This document shows positions 23,970 to 33,250 of a DNA stretch of 64,000 nt, piece by piece. The notes beneath the pieces are model-generated. The model was not told where the DNA came from. It ran no database searches and saw nothing but the letters and a program-made list of their open reading frames with translations. The stretch is taken from assembly GCF_031312595.1 (NCBI RefSeq), contig NZ_CP133592.1, positions 1,860,001 to 1,924,000 on the forward strand. Direction: 5' to 3'. This stretch comes from Methanolobus sediminis. GTDB taxonomy: Archaea > Halobacteriota > Methanosarcinia > Methanosarcinales > Methanosarcinaceae. The position numbers and the translations under genes are program-made. How positions within the stretch are numbered: position 1 is the stretch's first letter; the number at the start of each line of letters is the position of its first letter.

Positions 23970-24145
23970 AAAAACCAACTGATAAGAAGTATTGATATTA
24001 TTATAATTACGGGATTATTATATGCAGGATATTTATATAAGAGTTACTCTTGGCTAAAAAAGAAAAGTTCGAGATATTTTAAAACATTACAAATGATAAT
24101 GAAAATATCATAAGAAATTCAACGTAAACTGATGCTAAAAAGAGT

Positions 24146-24237
24146 TTAGGCGCACGGGAATAATTGAGGGAATGGACGAGAGATAAAGGATGAAATTTGT
24201 GCTAAAAATTCACTTTGCTGTGAGTTTGTGCGCCTAA
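24146..24237. ncRNA. Candidate structured RNA or regulatory inverted repeat
   Basis: Ten perfect base pairs join TTAGGCGCAC (24146-24155) and GTGCGCCTAA (24228-24237) across a 72-base A/G-rich interior, a long-stem layout for a small RNA. The GC-rich arms stand out in an AT-rich setting. Neither strand nor function can be told; it could instead be two operator sites in opposite orientation. Confidence 0.35.
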
Positions 24238-24379
24238 GTGTGCATTGTTAACAATAGTATATAAGTATTTTGCACTACTTCCAAAAATGAACACAATTAT
24301 GATGGCATGATGAAATCACTAAGCTGTTAATCAATAATAATAAAAATATAGTAATTAAAAGTAAAATATGTAAAAATAT

Positions 24380-24402
24380 ATTTGTGCAAAAGGCGCACAA
24401 AT
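24380..24402 (-). terminator. Hairpin downstream of thiI
   Basis: ATTTGTGC-aaaaggc-GCACAAAT is a perfect eight-pair hairpin 35 bases after the thiI stop on the minus strand, followed by T-rich sequence (on the minus strand ATATTTTTACATATTTTAC). It fits a terminator. Confidence 0.6.
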
Positions 24403-24436
24403 AAACGCAAAAGTGCAATCATCCTACATAGTATAA

Positions 24437-25615
24437 CTACTCGTTACCAATCCTGGATATACGGGCATTTTCTACAGAAGCATCCACAAGATTTTCTATA
24501 GGAATCTTAGCTTCCTCAACAATCATTGAATCCATTGCTGCTTTCACTTCAGGATGTACAGGTACAGCTCCACATCCACCTGCTTCGCGAATAGAGATGT
24601 CATAAGTCCCTATTTTTCTGGCGATGTCAATTATCTCATTCTTATCAAAAGCTATCAATGGATGATACAGAGGGACACAAAGTCCGTAAAGTTCGGCATA
24701 CATATTGGAAGTCGTCTGCGAGGCAACCTGACCTATAGATGACCCGGTAATAATTCCTGCTGCATCTTCCTTTTTCATGATCTTCAAGGCAATCCTGTAC
24801 ATTGTACGTTTACACAACAGACATGTCTTGTTCTTGGAACAATTATCTATGAAAGACTGAAGATTCGCACCATGAGGGACTTCATATACCTTGAACGGAT
24901 GACCAGGGCACCATTCCTGAAGAGCTTTGAGACAATCCATTGTACGGTTATGTGCACGATCGTCATTGAAAGGAGTGTTATTACAGTAAACCGGAATTAC
25001 CTCGATCCCACGTTTCATCATCAGCCATGTAGCCACAGGTGAATCGATACCACCAGATACAAGTGAGATCATCTTTCCCTGGGTACCCAGTGGCAGACCC
25101 CCGACACCTTCCACAGTCTCTGTGAATACATAAGACTTGCTCTGACGCATTTCCACAAATATTTCCCTGTCCGGATTTGTGAGATCAACGGAAGGCGTGA
25201 ATCCTTTTGATTCAAGCATCTGCCAGACAGCATCCCCACATTTCATCCCAATATCACGTGATGAGAATGAGTGATTGCCTGTGCGTCTTGACCTTATTGC
25301 AAAGGACTGCCCTTCTGAGATATAACCGTCGGCAATCTCTGCACATAAAATCCCTGCTGCTTTTATGGTAGCATCAGTTACCTGCGCAAATGATGTGGAA
25401 ACAACTCCGAAAACATCTGCTGCTGCTTTTGCAGCCATTACATCATCACTTTTAACGAATATCCTGCCCCATTCACGGGTAATACCGGAATAAGGAATGC
25501 CACGATGATCCAGCATCGCAGATATGTTCCTTACAAGGGTTTTCTCATACCAGTTACGAACACCTGTGCTCTTTAATGCAAGTTCGCCATATCTTACAAT
25601 GATAATGTTTTCCAT
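24437..25615 (-). CDS. thiI: tRNA 4-thiouridine sulfurtransferase ThiI
   Basis: 392 residues: N-terminal ferredoxin-like and THUMP domains (about 1-165), then the PP-loop ATPase domain with SLVSGGIDSPVA (about 182-193). It activates U8 of tRNA with ATP and inserts sulfur. There is no rhodanese extension; the CLLCKR motif (about residues 262-267) fits the methanogen type that carries an Fe-S cluster instead of rhodanese sulfur transfer. GSSIGQVASQT follows as expected. It stands at the downstream end of a minus-strand gene run starting at SudB. Confidence 0.92.
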   Translation of the reverse strand: MENIIIVRYGELALKSTGVRNWYEKTLVRNISAMLDHRGIPYSGITREWGRIFVKSDDVMAAKAAADVFGVVSTSFAQVTDATIKAAGILCAEIADGYISEGQSFAIRSRRTGNHSFSSRDIGMKCGDAVWQMLESKGFTPSVDLTNPDREIFVEMRQSKSYVFTETVEGVGGLPLGTQGKMISLVSGGIDSPVATWLMMKRGIEVIPVYCNNTPFNDDRAHNRTMDCLKALQEWCPGHPFKVYEVPHGANLQSFIDNCSKNKTCLLCKRTMYRIALKIMKKEDAAGIITGSSIGQVASQTTSNMYAELYGLCVPLYHPLIAFDKNEIIDIARKIGTYDISIREAGGCGAVPVHPEVKAAMDSMIVEEAKIPIENLVDASVENARISRIGNE

Positions 25616-25698
25616 TGGTAAGCAATCAACTTAAGACTATTAAAGGTAATCGGAAACGGCAATTATTGAATACATCTTATGAATATGATATTTCTTAA

Positions 25699-26013
25699 TT
25701 ATTCCTTGACGCTAAAGTCAGAATAAGTTGAAGAATAAGATGACCAGGAAACAATAACATCATCGACTGCTACAGTATCTGATTTATCAAATGTCTTGTT
25801 CATTTCCATATACCCTATCAGTGCCTGTATAGAAGATTTTTCCCCCTCTACAACTACCTTGTACAGGCCATCAGATATATCCTGAGAATAACCTTTTAAA
25901 GATCGTTGGCTGGCAATTTTGGATGCATATTCATGAAAATCACCTTTTGGGCTTCTGAGCTTTACCAGAATCGTTGCAGCGGATAAGTTTTCAGAGTTTG
26001 TCTCATCTGACAT
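25699..26013 (-). CDS. Degenerate acylphosphatase-fold protein
   Basis: 104 residues that align along their length with the acylphosphatase encoded next door: KLRSPKGDFHEYASKIA takes the place of the catalytic GRVQGVYFRRF, SDGLYKVVVEGEKSSIQALI matches PDGRVEVFAEGKTTSIQKLI, and both end in DFSVK/DFSIK. The active-site Arg and the Asn of ARN are missing, so enzyme activity is unlikely. It is probably an old tandem duplicate now used as a small binding protein. It lies 94 bases downstream of the acylphosphatase. Confidence 0.65.
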   Translation of the reverse strand: MSDETNSENLSAATILVKLRSPKGDFHEYASKIASQRSLKGYSQDISDGLYKVVVEGEKSSIQALIGYMEMNKTFDKSDTVAVDDVIVSWSSYSSTYSDFSVKE

Positions 26014-26107
26014 GAAGACAGATACGAGTAGTAAGAATATAATATTTTTGAACAGGAAAATCTAAGGAAATAAAACAAAAAAGATGAAATGAAGAAAATA
26101 GAGAAAT

Positions 26108-26410
26108 CTAGCGCTTTATTGAGAAATCAGTACACTCGCCTGCAGGTTCTGACCACTCAACACTAACATCCTCCACATTTGCAAGAGCCGGACCTATGTG
26201 AAGAAAATCAATTAGTTTCTGAATAGAGGTTGTTTTACCTTCTGCAAAGACCTCAACCCTTCCATCAGGCAGGTTCCTGGCAAACCCGACAAGCCCGAGT
26301 TTTTGTGCGTTGTCCACAGTGAACCTGCGGAAATAAACTCCCTGAACTCTTCCCGTAACAACTATTATTGCAGAGGAAATATCCTCTGCGTTGGACAAGT
26401 TATCCTGCAT
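26108..26410 (-). CDS. acyP: Acylphosphatase
   Basis: 100 residues from ATG 26410. The signature GRVQGVYFRRFT (catalytic Arg) and ARNLPDGRVEV (catalytic Asn, then the second motif) are both intact. The enzyme hydrolyses acyl phosphates such as carbamoyl or acetyl phosphate. The open frame extends upstream into the thrS gene, but the family length supports this ATG, 24 bases after the thrS stop. It is followed by its degenerate paralogue. Confidence 0.88.
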   Translation of the reverse strand: MQDNLSNAEDISSAIIVVTGRVQGVYFRRFTVDNAQKLGLVGFARNLPDGRVEVFAEGKTTSIQKLIDFLHIGPALANVEDVSVEWSEPAGECTDFSIKR

Positions 26411-26433
26411 ACACTTTAATTTGCAGAACGGCC

Positions 26434-28341
26434 TTATAAGAATTTTGGCCTCTGTGAAAGCATCTTTGAAAGGCAAAGGCCCTTGTATGGCATGCCTTCA
26501 GTTTCTGCGGCAATCCTTGCATTGAGCTCTTCTAGAGTCATTTCAACCTTCATCGGCTTCTTTGGCTCTGATTCTGCACGAATGGTCACATTAACAGTTC
26601 CGCTCTCAACTTCGCTGTCACCGACAACAACAACGTATGGGATCCATTCGCGGCCTGCCTCACGTATCTTCTTACCGACTGTATCTTCTCTGTCATCGAT
26701 ATCAACACGGCAGTTAAGTTTATCGGCAACCTGCATGGCATAATCCATATGTTTGTCAGCTATTGGGAGAACTCTTACCTGAGTTGGGGAGAGCCAGAGT
26801 GGAAGCATTGGAACTCCACCTTCTTCAGCCTTCATAGCCTCTTTCTCAAGAAGACCATAGATACAGCGCTCTATTGCACCGCTTGGTGAGCAGTGAAGAA
26901 TTACCGGCCTGTTGGCACTTCCATCTGAGTCGATGTAATTAATGTCATACCTTTCAGCATTCTCAACATCTATCTGTACGGTTGAGAGTGCACTTGCCTT
27001 TGCAAGAGCATCAACGAAGTTGAACTCGAACTTAAGCACGAAATAGAAGAAACGGGTGTCCCACATCTCAACAAGTACCGGTTTGTCCACGGTCTTTGCG
27101 AGTTGTGTGATGAAATCCTTGTTCTCATTATAGAAATCCCTGGTAAACCTGATAGCAACCTCGAAGTCATCTACCTTGATGCCTATCTTGTCAAGTACAG
27201 CGATACACATGTTGTACTGCTTGCCGAACTGGTCTATTGCACCTTCCATATCGGCACAAAGACTGTGCATATCTGGCATTGTGAAAGCCCTGAGCCTTCT
27301 AAGACCTACGAGTTCACCACGCTGTTCCTTCCTGAAACTGTACCTGGTCATCTCGACCATCTTAAGTGGCAGGTTCTTGTAGGAAATGGTCATGTCGTGG
27401 TTCATAAGGAACTGACCGAAACATGCGGCGAATCTCAAAAACATCTGCCTCTTGTCAGATTCAATTGAATACTGACGTGCAGGGAACCTGTCAAGATATT
27501 TCTTCAGGGTTGGGTGATTCATATCGTACATCAGAGGTGTTTCTACCTCCATTGCACCAACCTTTGAAGTTTCTTCGAGTACATAGTTCTCAAGGAGTGA
27601 TTTCATAAGGCGTCCTTTTGGATAGTAACGCATGTTACCGGAATCTGACCCTGGCTCATAGTCTGCCAGTTCCAGCCTGCGCATGAGCTCTACGTGTGGT
27701 GGAGCCTTTTCAACAGCCCTCTTCTTGGAAATCTCATAGTCCACAAACTTTCCAAGATTATCATGACCTGTGAAATCAAAGGTTGCTGCATCATGAAGCC
27801 CACCATCTGGTGTGAGGACATGCCAGTAAGATTTGGCAGTGCTTTCTGCTTTGAGTGCTTCAGAGACAACTTCCTCCTTTACCACTTCACCGCAGGCTGA
27901 AGACTCTGCACCAGTTGATTCATCTGGAACAATAGAACGTGACAGCTCGGAAAGTGGATGTCCTTTACAGCTGATCTTGAATGCCTTGTACCAGCCAAAT
28001 GGTGCCCTCTTTACAGTATAATCATCTGAAAGTGCAGCTTCGATACCTTTAAGAACCGCAACGCCTGCTTTTGGAGAAGAAAGGTCTGAACTGAGATGAG
28101 CATACGGGTAAACCATAATATTCTCAGCCTTCACCTGTGTAGCTACACTCTTAATCTCTTCCACAGCTTTGGAGATGGCACCTTCCACATTTGCCTCGTC
28201 GACCTTTTCAACTGCTATGAAAGCTGTAAGAGCCTCCTCAAGTCTTCCCTGTTTAAAGGAATCTTCGATTTTTTCAGCAACAGGAGTGCTCTTTTTCACT
28301 TCATATTCAATATAATCAGAATGAATGAGTAATAACTGCAT
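26434..28341 (-). CDS. thrS: Threonyl-tRNA synthetase, archaeal type
   Basis: 635 residues. The N-terminal domain (about 1-140, opening [17 protein letters not shown]) is the archaeal editing domain related to D-aminoacyl-tRNA deacylase that removes serine. The catalytic class II domain follows: motif 2 region [26 protein letters not shown], and [17 protein letters not shown] of motif 3. The C-terminal anticodon-binding domain has [16 protein letters not shown] tRNA-Thr gene is also in this window at 2278. The acylphosphatase gene follows. Confidence 0.95.
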   Translation of the reverse strand: MQLLLIHSDYIEYEVKKSTPVAEKIEDSFKQGRLEEALTAFIAVEKVDEANVEGAISKAVEEIKSVATQVKAENIMVYPYAHLSSDLSSPKAGVAVLKGIEAALSDDYTVKRAPFGWYKAFKISCKGHPLSELSRSIVPDESTGAESSACGEVVKEEVVSEALKAESTAKSYWHVLTPDGGLHDAATFDFTGHDNLGKFVDYEISKKRAVEKAPPHVELMRRLELADYEPGSDSGNMRYYPKGRLMKSLLENYVLEETSKVGAMEVETPLMYDMNHPTLKKYLDRFPARQYSIESDKRQMFLRFAACFGQFLMNHDMTISYKNLPLKMVEMTRYSFRKEQRGELVGLRRLRAFTMPDMHSLCADMEGAIDQFGKQYNMCIAVLDKIGIKVDDFEVAIRFTRDFYNENKDFITQLAKTVDKPVLVEMWDTRFFYFVLKFEFNFVDALAKASALSTVQIDVENAERYDINYIDSDGSANRPVILHCSPSGAIERCIYGLLEKEAMKAEEGGVPMLPLWLSPTQVRVLPIADKHMDYAMQVADKLNCRVDIDDREDTVGKKIREAGREWIPYVVVVGDSEVESGTVNVTIRAESEPKKPMKVEMTLEELNARIAAETEGMPYKGLCLSKMLSQRPKFL

Positions 28342-28435
28342 AAAATCACCTTTAAGATTCTGCTACCTTATTAGACCAATCCTTATTAACCTTTTTCAAT
28401 TCATGAAAAAACAGAAACAAGGAAGTATCAAAATC

Positions 28436-29533
28436 CTATTCATTTACGCCTTTGGATTCAGCATCATCCTTGCAGATTGACATGTTCATCTGTGAGCAGA
28501 TAGCAGTATTGTCATTTACATACACCCGGTATGCTGCAATGACTGCACCAAGTACTATAGGAGCCAGGAAGAAACCTGCAACGCCTCCTACAAAACCACC
28601 ACCCAGGAAAGCCAGAAGAATAAGGAAAGGATGGATCTGGGATTTTATACTTGCAAGATATGGACGCAGGACAAGTTCTGGTGGTGCATAAATCACAATG
28701 GATGAAACAATAAAGAACACGGCAGCACTTTCAAGTCCCTGTTGCATATATCGATAAACAGATAGCATAAGTAGAACCATATAACCCGCAAACATCGGAA
28801 TTACCGATGCCACGAATATAAGCGCTGAAAGCGCCAGTATATGAGTTAAACCAAATGCATAGAACACAATCAAAGACAGGACACTGACAATTAATGCTGC
28901 TGAAGCGTTTCCTACAAAAATTCCCTGCAGTATCACATCAAGATGCAACGCAAAACATTCAAAATCTTGTTCATGTCTGGAAGGAACTACCTTATATACG
29001 GCCCTGTAGAGTCCATCGCCATCTGCCAGCAGGAAATAGCACAGGAATATGGCCAGGAAAAGATTGATACTGAACATCATCAGGTTACGGGCATAGGAAA
29101 TGAGTCCTATTCTACCAAGTAATGGAAGGATAGATGTGGAGAGGTCCCACACCATTTGCTGCACATCATTACTATATCTGGCGGGGATATCGATGGATCT
29201 TAAAATGTCAAGACTTGTGTTCATTACATAAGACTGGTTCTCAAATACCCATACGATCTGGCGAAATATCTCCACCATACCGGATCCAATAATGAATATT
29301 ACAGGAACGACGATACATAGTGTTGCTATGAGAGCACCTACCCGTCTGAAACGTCTGAGTTTCATGAAGATCGGACGTGCTATATAGGCAAATACAAGAC
29401 CAAGCACAATACCATCGGCAAGAGGAAATAGTATATAGCAAAACAGGAGAAAAAGAAGCAAAACTACTACGAAGGAAGCTATTTTCCATTTTGCAGCAAT
29501 AATACGGGAAATTCCATCTTCGTTATTAACCAT
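28436..29533 (-). CDS. AI-2E family (PerM/UPF0118) transporter
   Basis: 365 residues, polytopic membrane protein of about eight helices with the family layout: paired N-terminal helices (FVVVLLLFLLFCYILFPLAD then GLVFAYIARPIF), a long extramembrane region (about 70-150), and C-terminal helices with VASVIPMFAGYM and AFLGGGFVGGVAGFFLAPIV. Members export signalling molecules or act as ion/proton antiporters; which applies cannot be read here. It lies between thrS and the PAPS-reductase fusion on the same strand, with its own upstream gap. Confidence 0.85.
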   Translation of the reverse strand: MVNNEDGISRIIAAKWKIASFVVVLLLFLLFCYILFPLADGIVLGLVFAYIARPIFMKLRRFRRVGALIATLCIVVPVIFIIGSGMVEIFRQIVWVFENQSYVMNTSLDILRSIDIPARYSNDVQQMVWDLSTSILPLLGRIGLISYARNLMMFSINLFLAIFLCYFLLADGDGLYRAVYKVVPSRHEQDFECFALHLDVILQGIFVGNASAALIVSVLSLIVFYAFGLTHILALSALIFVASVIPMFAGYMVLLMLSVYRYMQQGLESAAVFFIVSSIVIYAPPELVLRPYLASIKSQIHPFLILLAFLGGGFVGGVAGFFLAPIVLGAVIAAYRVYVNDNTAICSQMNMSICKDDAESKGVNE

Positions 29534-29657
29534 TTTTACCCTTCAAAGATTCTTGTTTGTTTATATAATATTTAAGCTATTAATAATTCATCCCTATAAT
29601 CCCTATAATTTCAATACATGAATTTATCGGACCATTGAAAAATTTGTGTAAGATTCA

Positions 29658-31736
29658 TCACAGCTTGTTTTTATATCTTAGAACAACACAGGAATCAGTA
29701 CATTTACCGCAATGTGTGCAGCTTTCATTTATACATACATGACGATTCTCTATTGAAATCGCATTCATAGGACAGGCTTTGATACATATCCCACATCCTG
29801 TACACCTGTGAGCTTTCAATAACTGACGCGAGGTTTCTGCAAAAATTGAATCTGCTGAAGATTTGTCATCTGAGTTCACAACAACATTACCTGACGAGAA
29901 TATCTTTATCGTTGAAGTTTTCCCCCGGACCATGAGAAGACCAAGCTCCTCTGAAAATACGTTTTCTCCCATTATGTTCATTACGTCCTGGGTTTTCTTC
30001 ATGGAAAAACCACGGATAGATGCTTCAATAGTATAACCTCCTGCCTTGCATGGAGATATACCTGATGTGATGCTAATACTGAATTCTGATTCTGCTGTCG
30101 TTGCACAGGCAGATATACCCATTTCTTCACAGAGTTTGACCATCTTGGGGGGAAGTTCCTTCCACCTCCAGAGACCGTGTTCTATAAATGGATCTGACAG
30201 ACCGTTCTTCTTTGCCCATTGCATAAGGAATCCTTCCCACTTTTCATGTAACTCGGGGTGTAAGTCCTTCAAACGCTGGTATTCTGCTGAAAGGGCTGCC
30301 GGGCAAAGATAACAGCCAACTCTTTCAAAACCTAAATCGTAAAGAGGATTATAGTCTAGTTTTCTCCAGTAAATGTAAAGCCAGACCTCTATCGCTTTCC
30401 AGTCCTTTATTGGGAAAATATTGAGCTGCCCGGGTACAAATGGATTGTTCTCACTAGTAGAGATGCGTGCCCTTGAGAACGACTCATACCTGCGTTTCCC
30501 GTCAACTGTTATACATGTAGGAGCTTTTGCCAGGCATTCTTCTATTGCTTCGTTTGCAGGTGCAAGTTTACATATCTTACAGCACCAGCGAAAATCCTTT
30601 GCAGGAGGACCGAATGCCTCTACGTTATCCCAAAAATCAGAAGATGCTTTCTTTTCTATTAGCTCAATGTTACTGTCTTTGCAGAAGTTACGGGCAAATT
30701 CCACTGTTTCAGGAAACTCGATACCAGTATTGAGGAAAAACGCATGGATTTCCCTGTCAACCTGATTCTTCAGTGCACTCACAGTAAGATCAAGCACAAC
30801 AAGACTGTCCTTTCCACCACTGAATGAGACATTAACCGGGAGATCTTTGTACTCTTTCTGGTTTGCAATTCCCTTTATGGTATTCATTGCATTCCTGCCA
30901 AGATTGCGTATGTGAGGAACATTTGCAGCCACCACATCATCCATGGTTGGAACTTTTTGATTCAATGAGGCGTGTTGCGAGTCTACTTTTCTGACCCTTA
31001 GCACAGGGCCAGCAAAAGTTGGTGCTTTTTTTGCATCGCATAAAGCTACCCCAAACCCTGTAAGATTACCTGACTTTATCAGGACAATATCATTTACCCT
31101 GATATCATCAGACATGGATTCAACCATATCGTAACTGACCTTCTTACCATTAAGATGTCTGGAGTTCTTTTTCAGAATTACGGTTTTCTTTTCTGTGCTC
31201 TCAAGAAGTATGTGGGCACCTAATACAGAAGGCTCAAATACATAATCCAGCTTTTGCATGTCAAAACGAAGAATACCGAACACAAAAGCATCAACAATAA
31301 CCTCATCGGTCTTGTCATCTCCTGGTATTTTGTTCAGAAGGATTATTCTGTCACCCAGAGGATCAGCTCTGAATTCTGCAATCAGGGCATCGTGGAGAAC
31401 TTCCCTTTCATGGGTGGAACAAAACCTCACATCTGCTGGTTGTGACAGATCTATCTTTGTACCATCGCCACCGCAAATGCTACATTCCTTTTCTATTAGT
31501 GGTGCATTGCATTTCTGACACCAGAAAATGTAATCTTTCTCATTACTGGCATACTTTTGAACATTTTTACTGTGGCTTGCTCCTCTATCCTGTTTTTGTG
31601 AATGACTGGAAGACTTCCTGTATCCGGATGAGAGTGAACCTGCACTTCTCATGTGTGACTTACCGGCAGAACTACTTTGTCTGCTGGATTTTCCAGAACT
31701 GCTGGAAGAGGATTTGCCTTTTTTCATTGATACCAT
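29658..31736 (-). CDS. PUA / PAPS-reductase-like / ferredoxin fusion protein
   Basis: 692 residues. Order: Ser/Lys-rich tail (1-60); zinc ribbon CQKCNAPLIEKECSIC (about 73-88); PUA-like region (about 195-270); PP-loop adenylyl/PAPS-reductase domain with VSFSGGKDSLVVLDL (about 303-317), FLNTGIEFPET, WCCKICKLAPAN and CYLCPAA; and a C-terminal 2x[4Fe-4S] ferredoxin (CTGCGICIKACP, CTHCGKCTDSC). Methanogens have homologues of this fusion. It is unlikely to serve plain sulfate assimilation; sulfur insertion into RNA or a cofactor is a reasonable inference given the PUA part. The start at 31736 has GGTGA upstream. Confidence 0.82.
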   Translation of the reverse strand: MVSMKKGKSSSSSSGKSSRQSSSAGKSHMRSAGSLSSGYRKSSSHSQKQDRGASHSKNVQKYASNEKDYIFWCQKCNAPLIEKECSICGGDGTKIDLSQPADVRFCSTHEREVLHDALIAEFRADPLGDRIILLNKIPGDDKTDEVIVDAFVFGILRFDMQKLDYVFEPSVLGAHILLESTEKKTVILKKNSRHLNGKKVSYDMVESMSDDIRVNDIVLIKSGNLTGFGVALCDAKKAPTFAGPVLRVRKVDSQHASLNQKVPTMDDVVAANVPHIRNLGRNAMNTIKGIANQKEYKDLPVNVSFSGGKDSLVVLDLTVSALKNQVDREIHAFFLNTGIEFPETVEFARNFCKDSNIELIEKKASSDFWDNVEAFGPPAKDFRWCCKICKLAPANEAIEECLAKAPTCITVDGKRRYESFSRARISTSENNPFVPGQLNIFPIKDWKAIEVWLYIYWRKLDYNPLYDLGFERVGCYLCPAALSAEYQRLKDLHPELHEKWEGFLMQWAKKNGLSDPFIEHGLWRWKELPPKMVKLCEEMGISACATTAESEFSISITSGISPCKAGGYTIEASIRGFSMKKTQDVMNIMGENVFSEELGLLMVRGKTSTIKIFSSGNVVVNSDDKSSADSIFAETSRQLLKAHRCTGCGICIKACPMNAISIENRHVCINESCTHCGKCTDSCVVLRYKNKL

Positions 31737-31839
31737 GTAGCGCTCACCAGCTTAAAAAACTGTCCGGGAAAGAAACTGAAAATGAAGATAATTACAGGAA
31801 TATGACTGAAATGAATAAAAATGGCTAAAAATGAAGAAA

Positions 31840-31857
31840 ATCCGGTTAAAACCGGAT
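31840..31857 (-). terminator. Hairpin terminator after the SudA/GltD-like gene
   Basis: ATCCGGTT-aa-AACCGGAT is a perfect eight-pair hairpin 22 bases after the minus-strand stop codon, followed on that strand by a T-rich run. Confidence 0.75.
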
Positions 31858-31879
31858 AATCGAGTTACAAATAATAGCC

Positions 31880-33250
31880 TCAGTTGCTGAGATACTCATT
31901 GATTGCCTTTGCAGCAACCTTTCCGGCACCCATTGCACTGATGACTGTTGCAGCACCTGTGACAGCATCGCCACCTGCATAGACATTATCAAGTGATGTC
32001 TTGCCGGATTCATCAACTATAATAGTTCCTCTGGAATTAGTATCAAGTCCCTCTGAACCGGAGAATATCATCGGGTTTGGAGAAGTTCCAATGGCAATGA
32101 TAACGATGTCGGCAGGTATCACATGCTCAGAACCTTCTACTGCAACCGGACTTCTGCGACCTGACTCATCAGGCTCGCCAAGTTCCATCTTTATGCATTC
32201 CACGCCATTGACAGTCATGTTCTCACCCTCAAGTATCCTTGTAGGATTGGTCAGAAGTCTGAAGACAATGCCCTCTTCTTTTGCATTCTCTATTTCTTCC
32301 TTTCTTGCAGGAAGTTCATCCTCACCACGGCGATAGACTATGCTTACTTCATCTGCACCAAGACGGAGTGCACTTCTTGCAGCATCCATAGCAACATTAC
32401 CGCCACCCACTACGATGACATTCTTACCTCTCTTGATAGGAGTGTCATAGTCAGGGAACTGGTATGCTTTCATCAGGTTAACTCTTGTGAGGAACTCGTT
32501 TGCGGAATAAACACCATTAAGGTTCTCTCCCTCAATGCCCATGAACTTTGGGAGTCCTGCACCGGTTCCAAGGAAAACAGCATCGTACTCATTCCTGAGC
32601 TCATCAAGAGTCTTTATCTTACCGATAACATAGTCAACCTTGACATCGACACCAAGCTGTTTAATGTACTCTACCTCTTCCTTTACAATTGCCTTTGGAA
32701 GCCTGAATTCTGGAATTCCGTAAGTCAGCACACCACCAGTGTCGTGAAGTGATTCAAATATTGTAATTTCGTGGCCTTCTTTTGCCAGATCTGCTGCTGC
32801 TGTAAGTCCTGCCGGACCTGCACCGATGACAGCAACCTTCTTTCCTGTTGATTCCGGGCGAACTGGTGGAGTTACACCTTTCTTTCTTTCGTAATCAGCA
32901 CAGAAACGCTCAAGTCTGCCAATTGCAACTGGTTTTCCCTTCTTTGCCAGTACGCACAATTCCTCGCACTGGACTTCCTGAGGGCACACACGTCCACATA
33001 CGGCAGGAAGCGCATTGGTAAGTTTAATGGTTTCAATAGCACCGTCAAAATCCTCAGCCTTTATGTGAGCTATGAATCCGGGAATATCAATATTTACAGG
33101 ACATCCGTCTACACATTTCGGATTCTTACATTCAAGGCACCTGGAAGCTTCTGCAAGAGCCATTTCATCGGTGTAACCAAGTGCAACTTCATCGAAGTTC
33201 TTCGCTCTTTCCTTAGGATCCTGCAATGGCATTGCCTGCCTGTCTGTCAT
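31880..33250 (-). CDS. sudA: NADPH-dependent glutamate-synthase-small-chain-like flavoprotein (SudA/NfnB)
   Basis: 456 residues. N-terminal cysteine motifs CLECKNPKCVDGCP and CGRVCPQEVQCEELC bind Fe-S clusters; two Rossmann FAD/NAD(P) motifs follow (VIGAGPAGLTAAADLAKEG and VIVVGGGNVAMDAARSALRLG), and the family end VYAGGDAVTGAATVISAMGAGK is present. Although often named glutamate synthase small chain, adjacency to the FNR-like subunit points to the two-subunit SudAB/NfnAB-type enzyme, which exchanges electrons among NAD(P)H, ferredoxin and possibly polysulfide. Its ATG overlaps the stop of the upstream gene. Confidence 0.88.
   Translation of the reverse strand: MTDRQAMPLQDPKERAKNFDEVALGYTDEMALAEASRCLECKNPKCVDGCPVNIDIPGFIAHIKAEDFDGAIETIKLTNALPAVCGRVCPQEVQCEELCVLAKKGKPVAIGRLERFCADYERKKGVTPPVRPESTGKKVAVIGAGPAGLTAAADLAKEGHEITIFESLHDTGGVLTYGIPEFRLPKAIVKEEVEYIKQLGVDVKVDYVIGKIKTLDELRNEYDAVFLGTGAGLPKFMGIEGENLNGVYSANEFLTRVNLMKAYQFPDYDTPIKRGKNVIVVGGGNVAMDAARSALRLGADEVSIVYRRGEDELPARKEEIENAKEEGIVFRLLTNPTRILEGENMTVNGVECIKMELGEPDESGRRSPVAVEGSEHVIPADIVIIAIGTSPNPMIFSGSEGLDTNSRGTIIVDESGKTSLDNVYAGGDAVTGAATVISAMGAGKVAAKAINEYLSN

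Larger units (their letters stand above)
23970..24436. other. 467-bp gene-free region with GGCGCAC inverted repeats
   Basis: No coding frame with a start and ribosome site is seen. It holds the AT-rich promoter area of the large ArlCDE-like gene (about 23980-24050), a long-range inverted repeat TTAGGCGCAC at 24146-24155 with GTGCGCCTAA at 24228-24237, and a third GGCGCAC within the hairpin at 24380-24402. The shared motif suggests either an RNA element or binding sites. Confidence 0.5.

Noticed and set aside
29658-31736. Assimilatory sulfate reduction enzyme
   Set aside because: The PUA, zinc-ribbon and ferredoxin parts and lack of other sulfate-assimilation genes nearby argue against a plain PAPS reductase.
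31880-33250. True glutamate synthase small subunit
   Set aside because: The gene is coupled to an FNR-like subunit, not to a glutamate synthase large subunit, which fits SudAB/NfnAB better.
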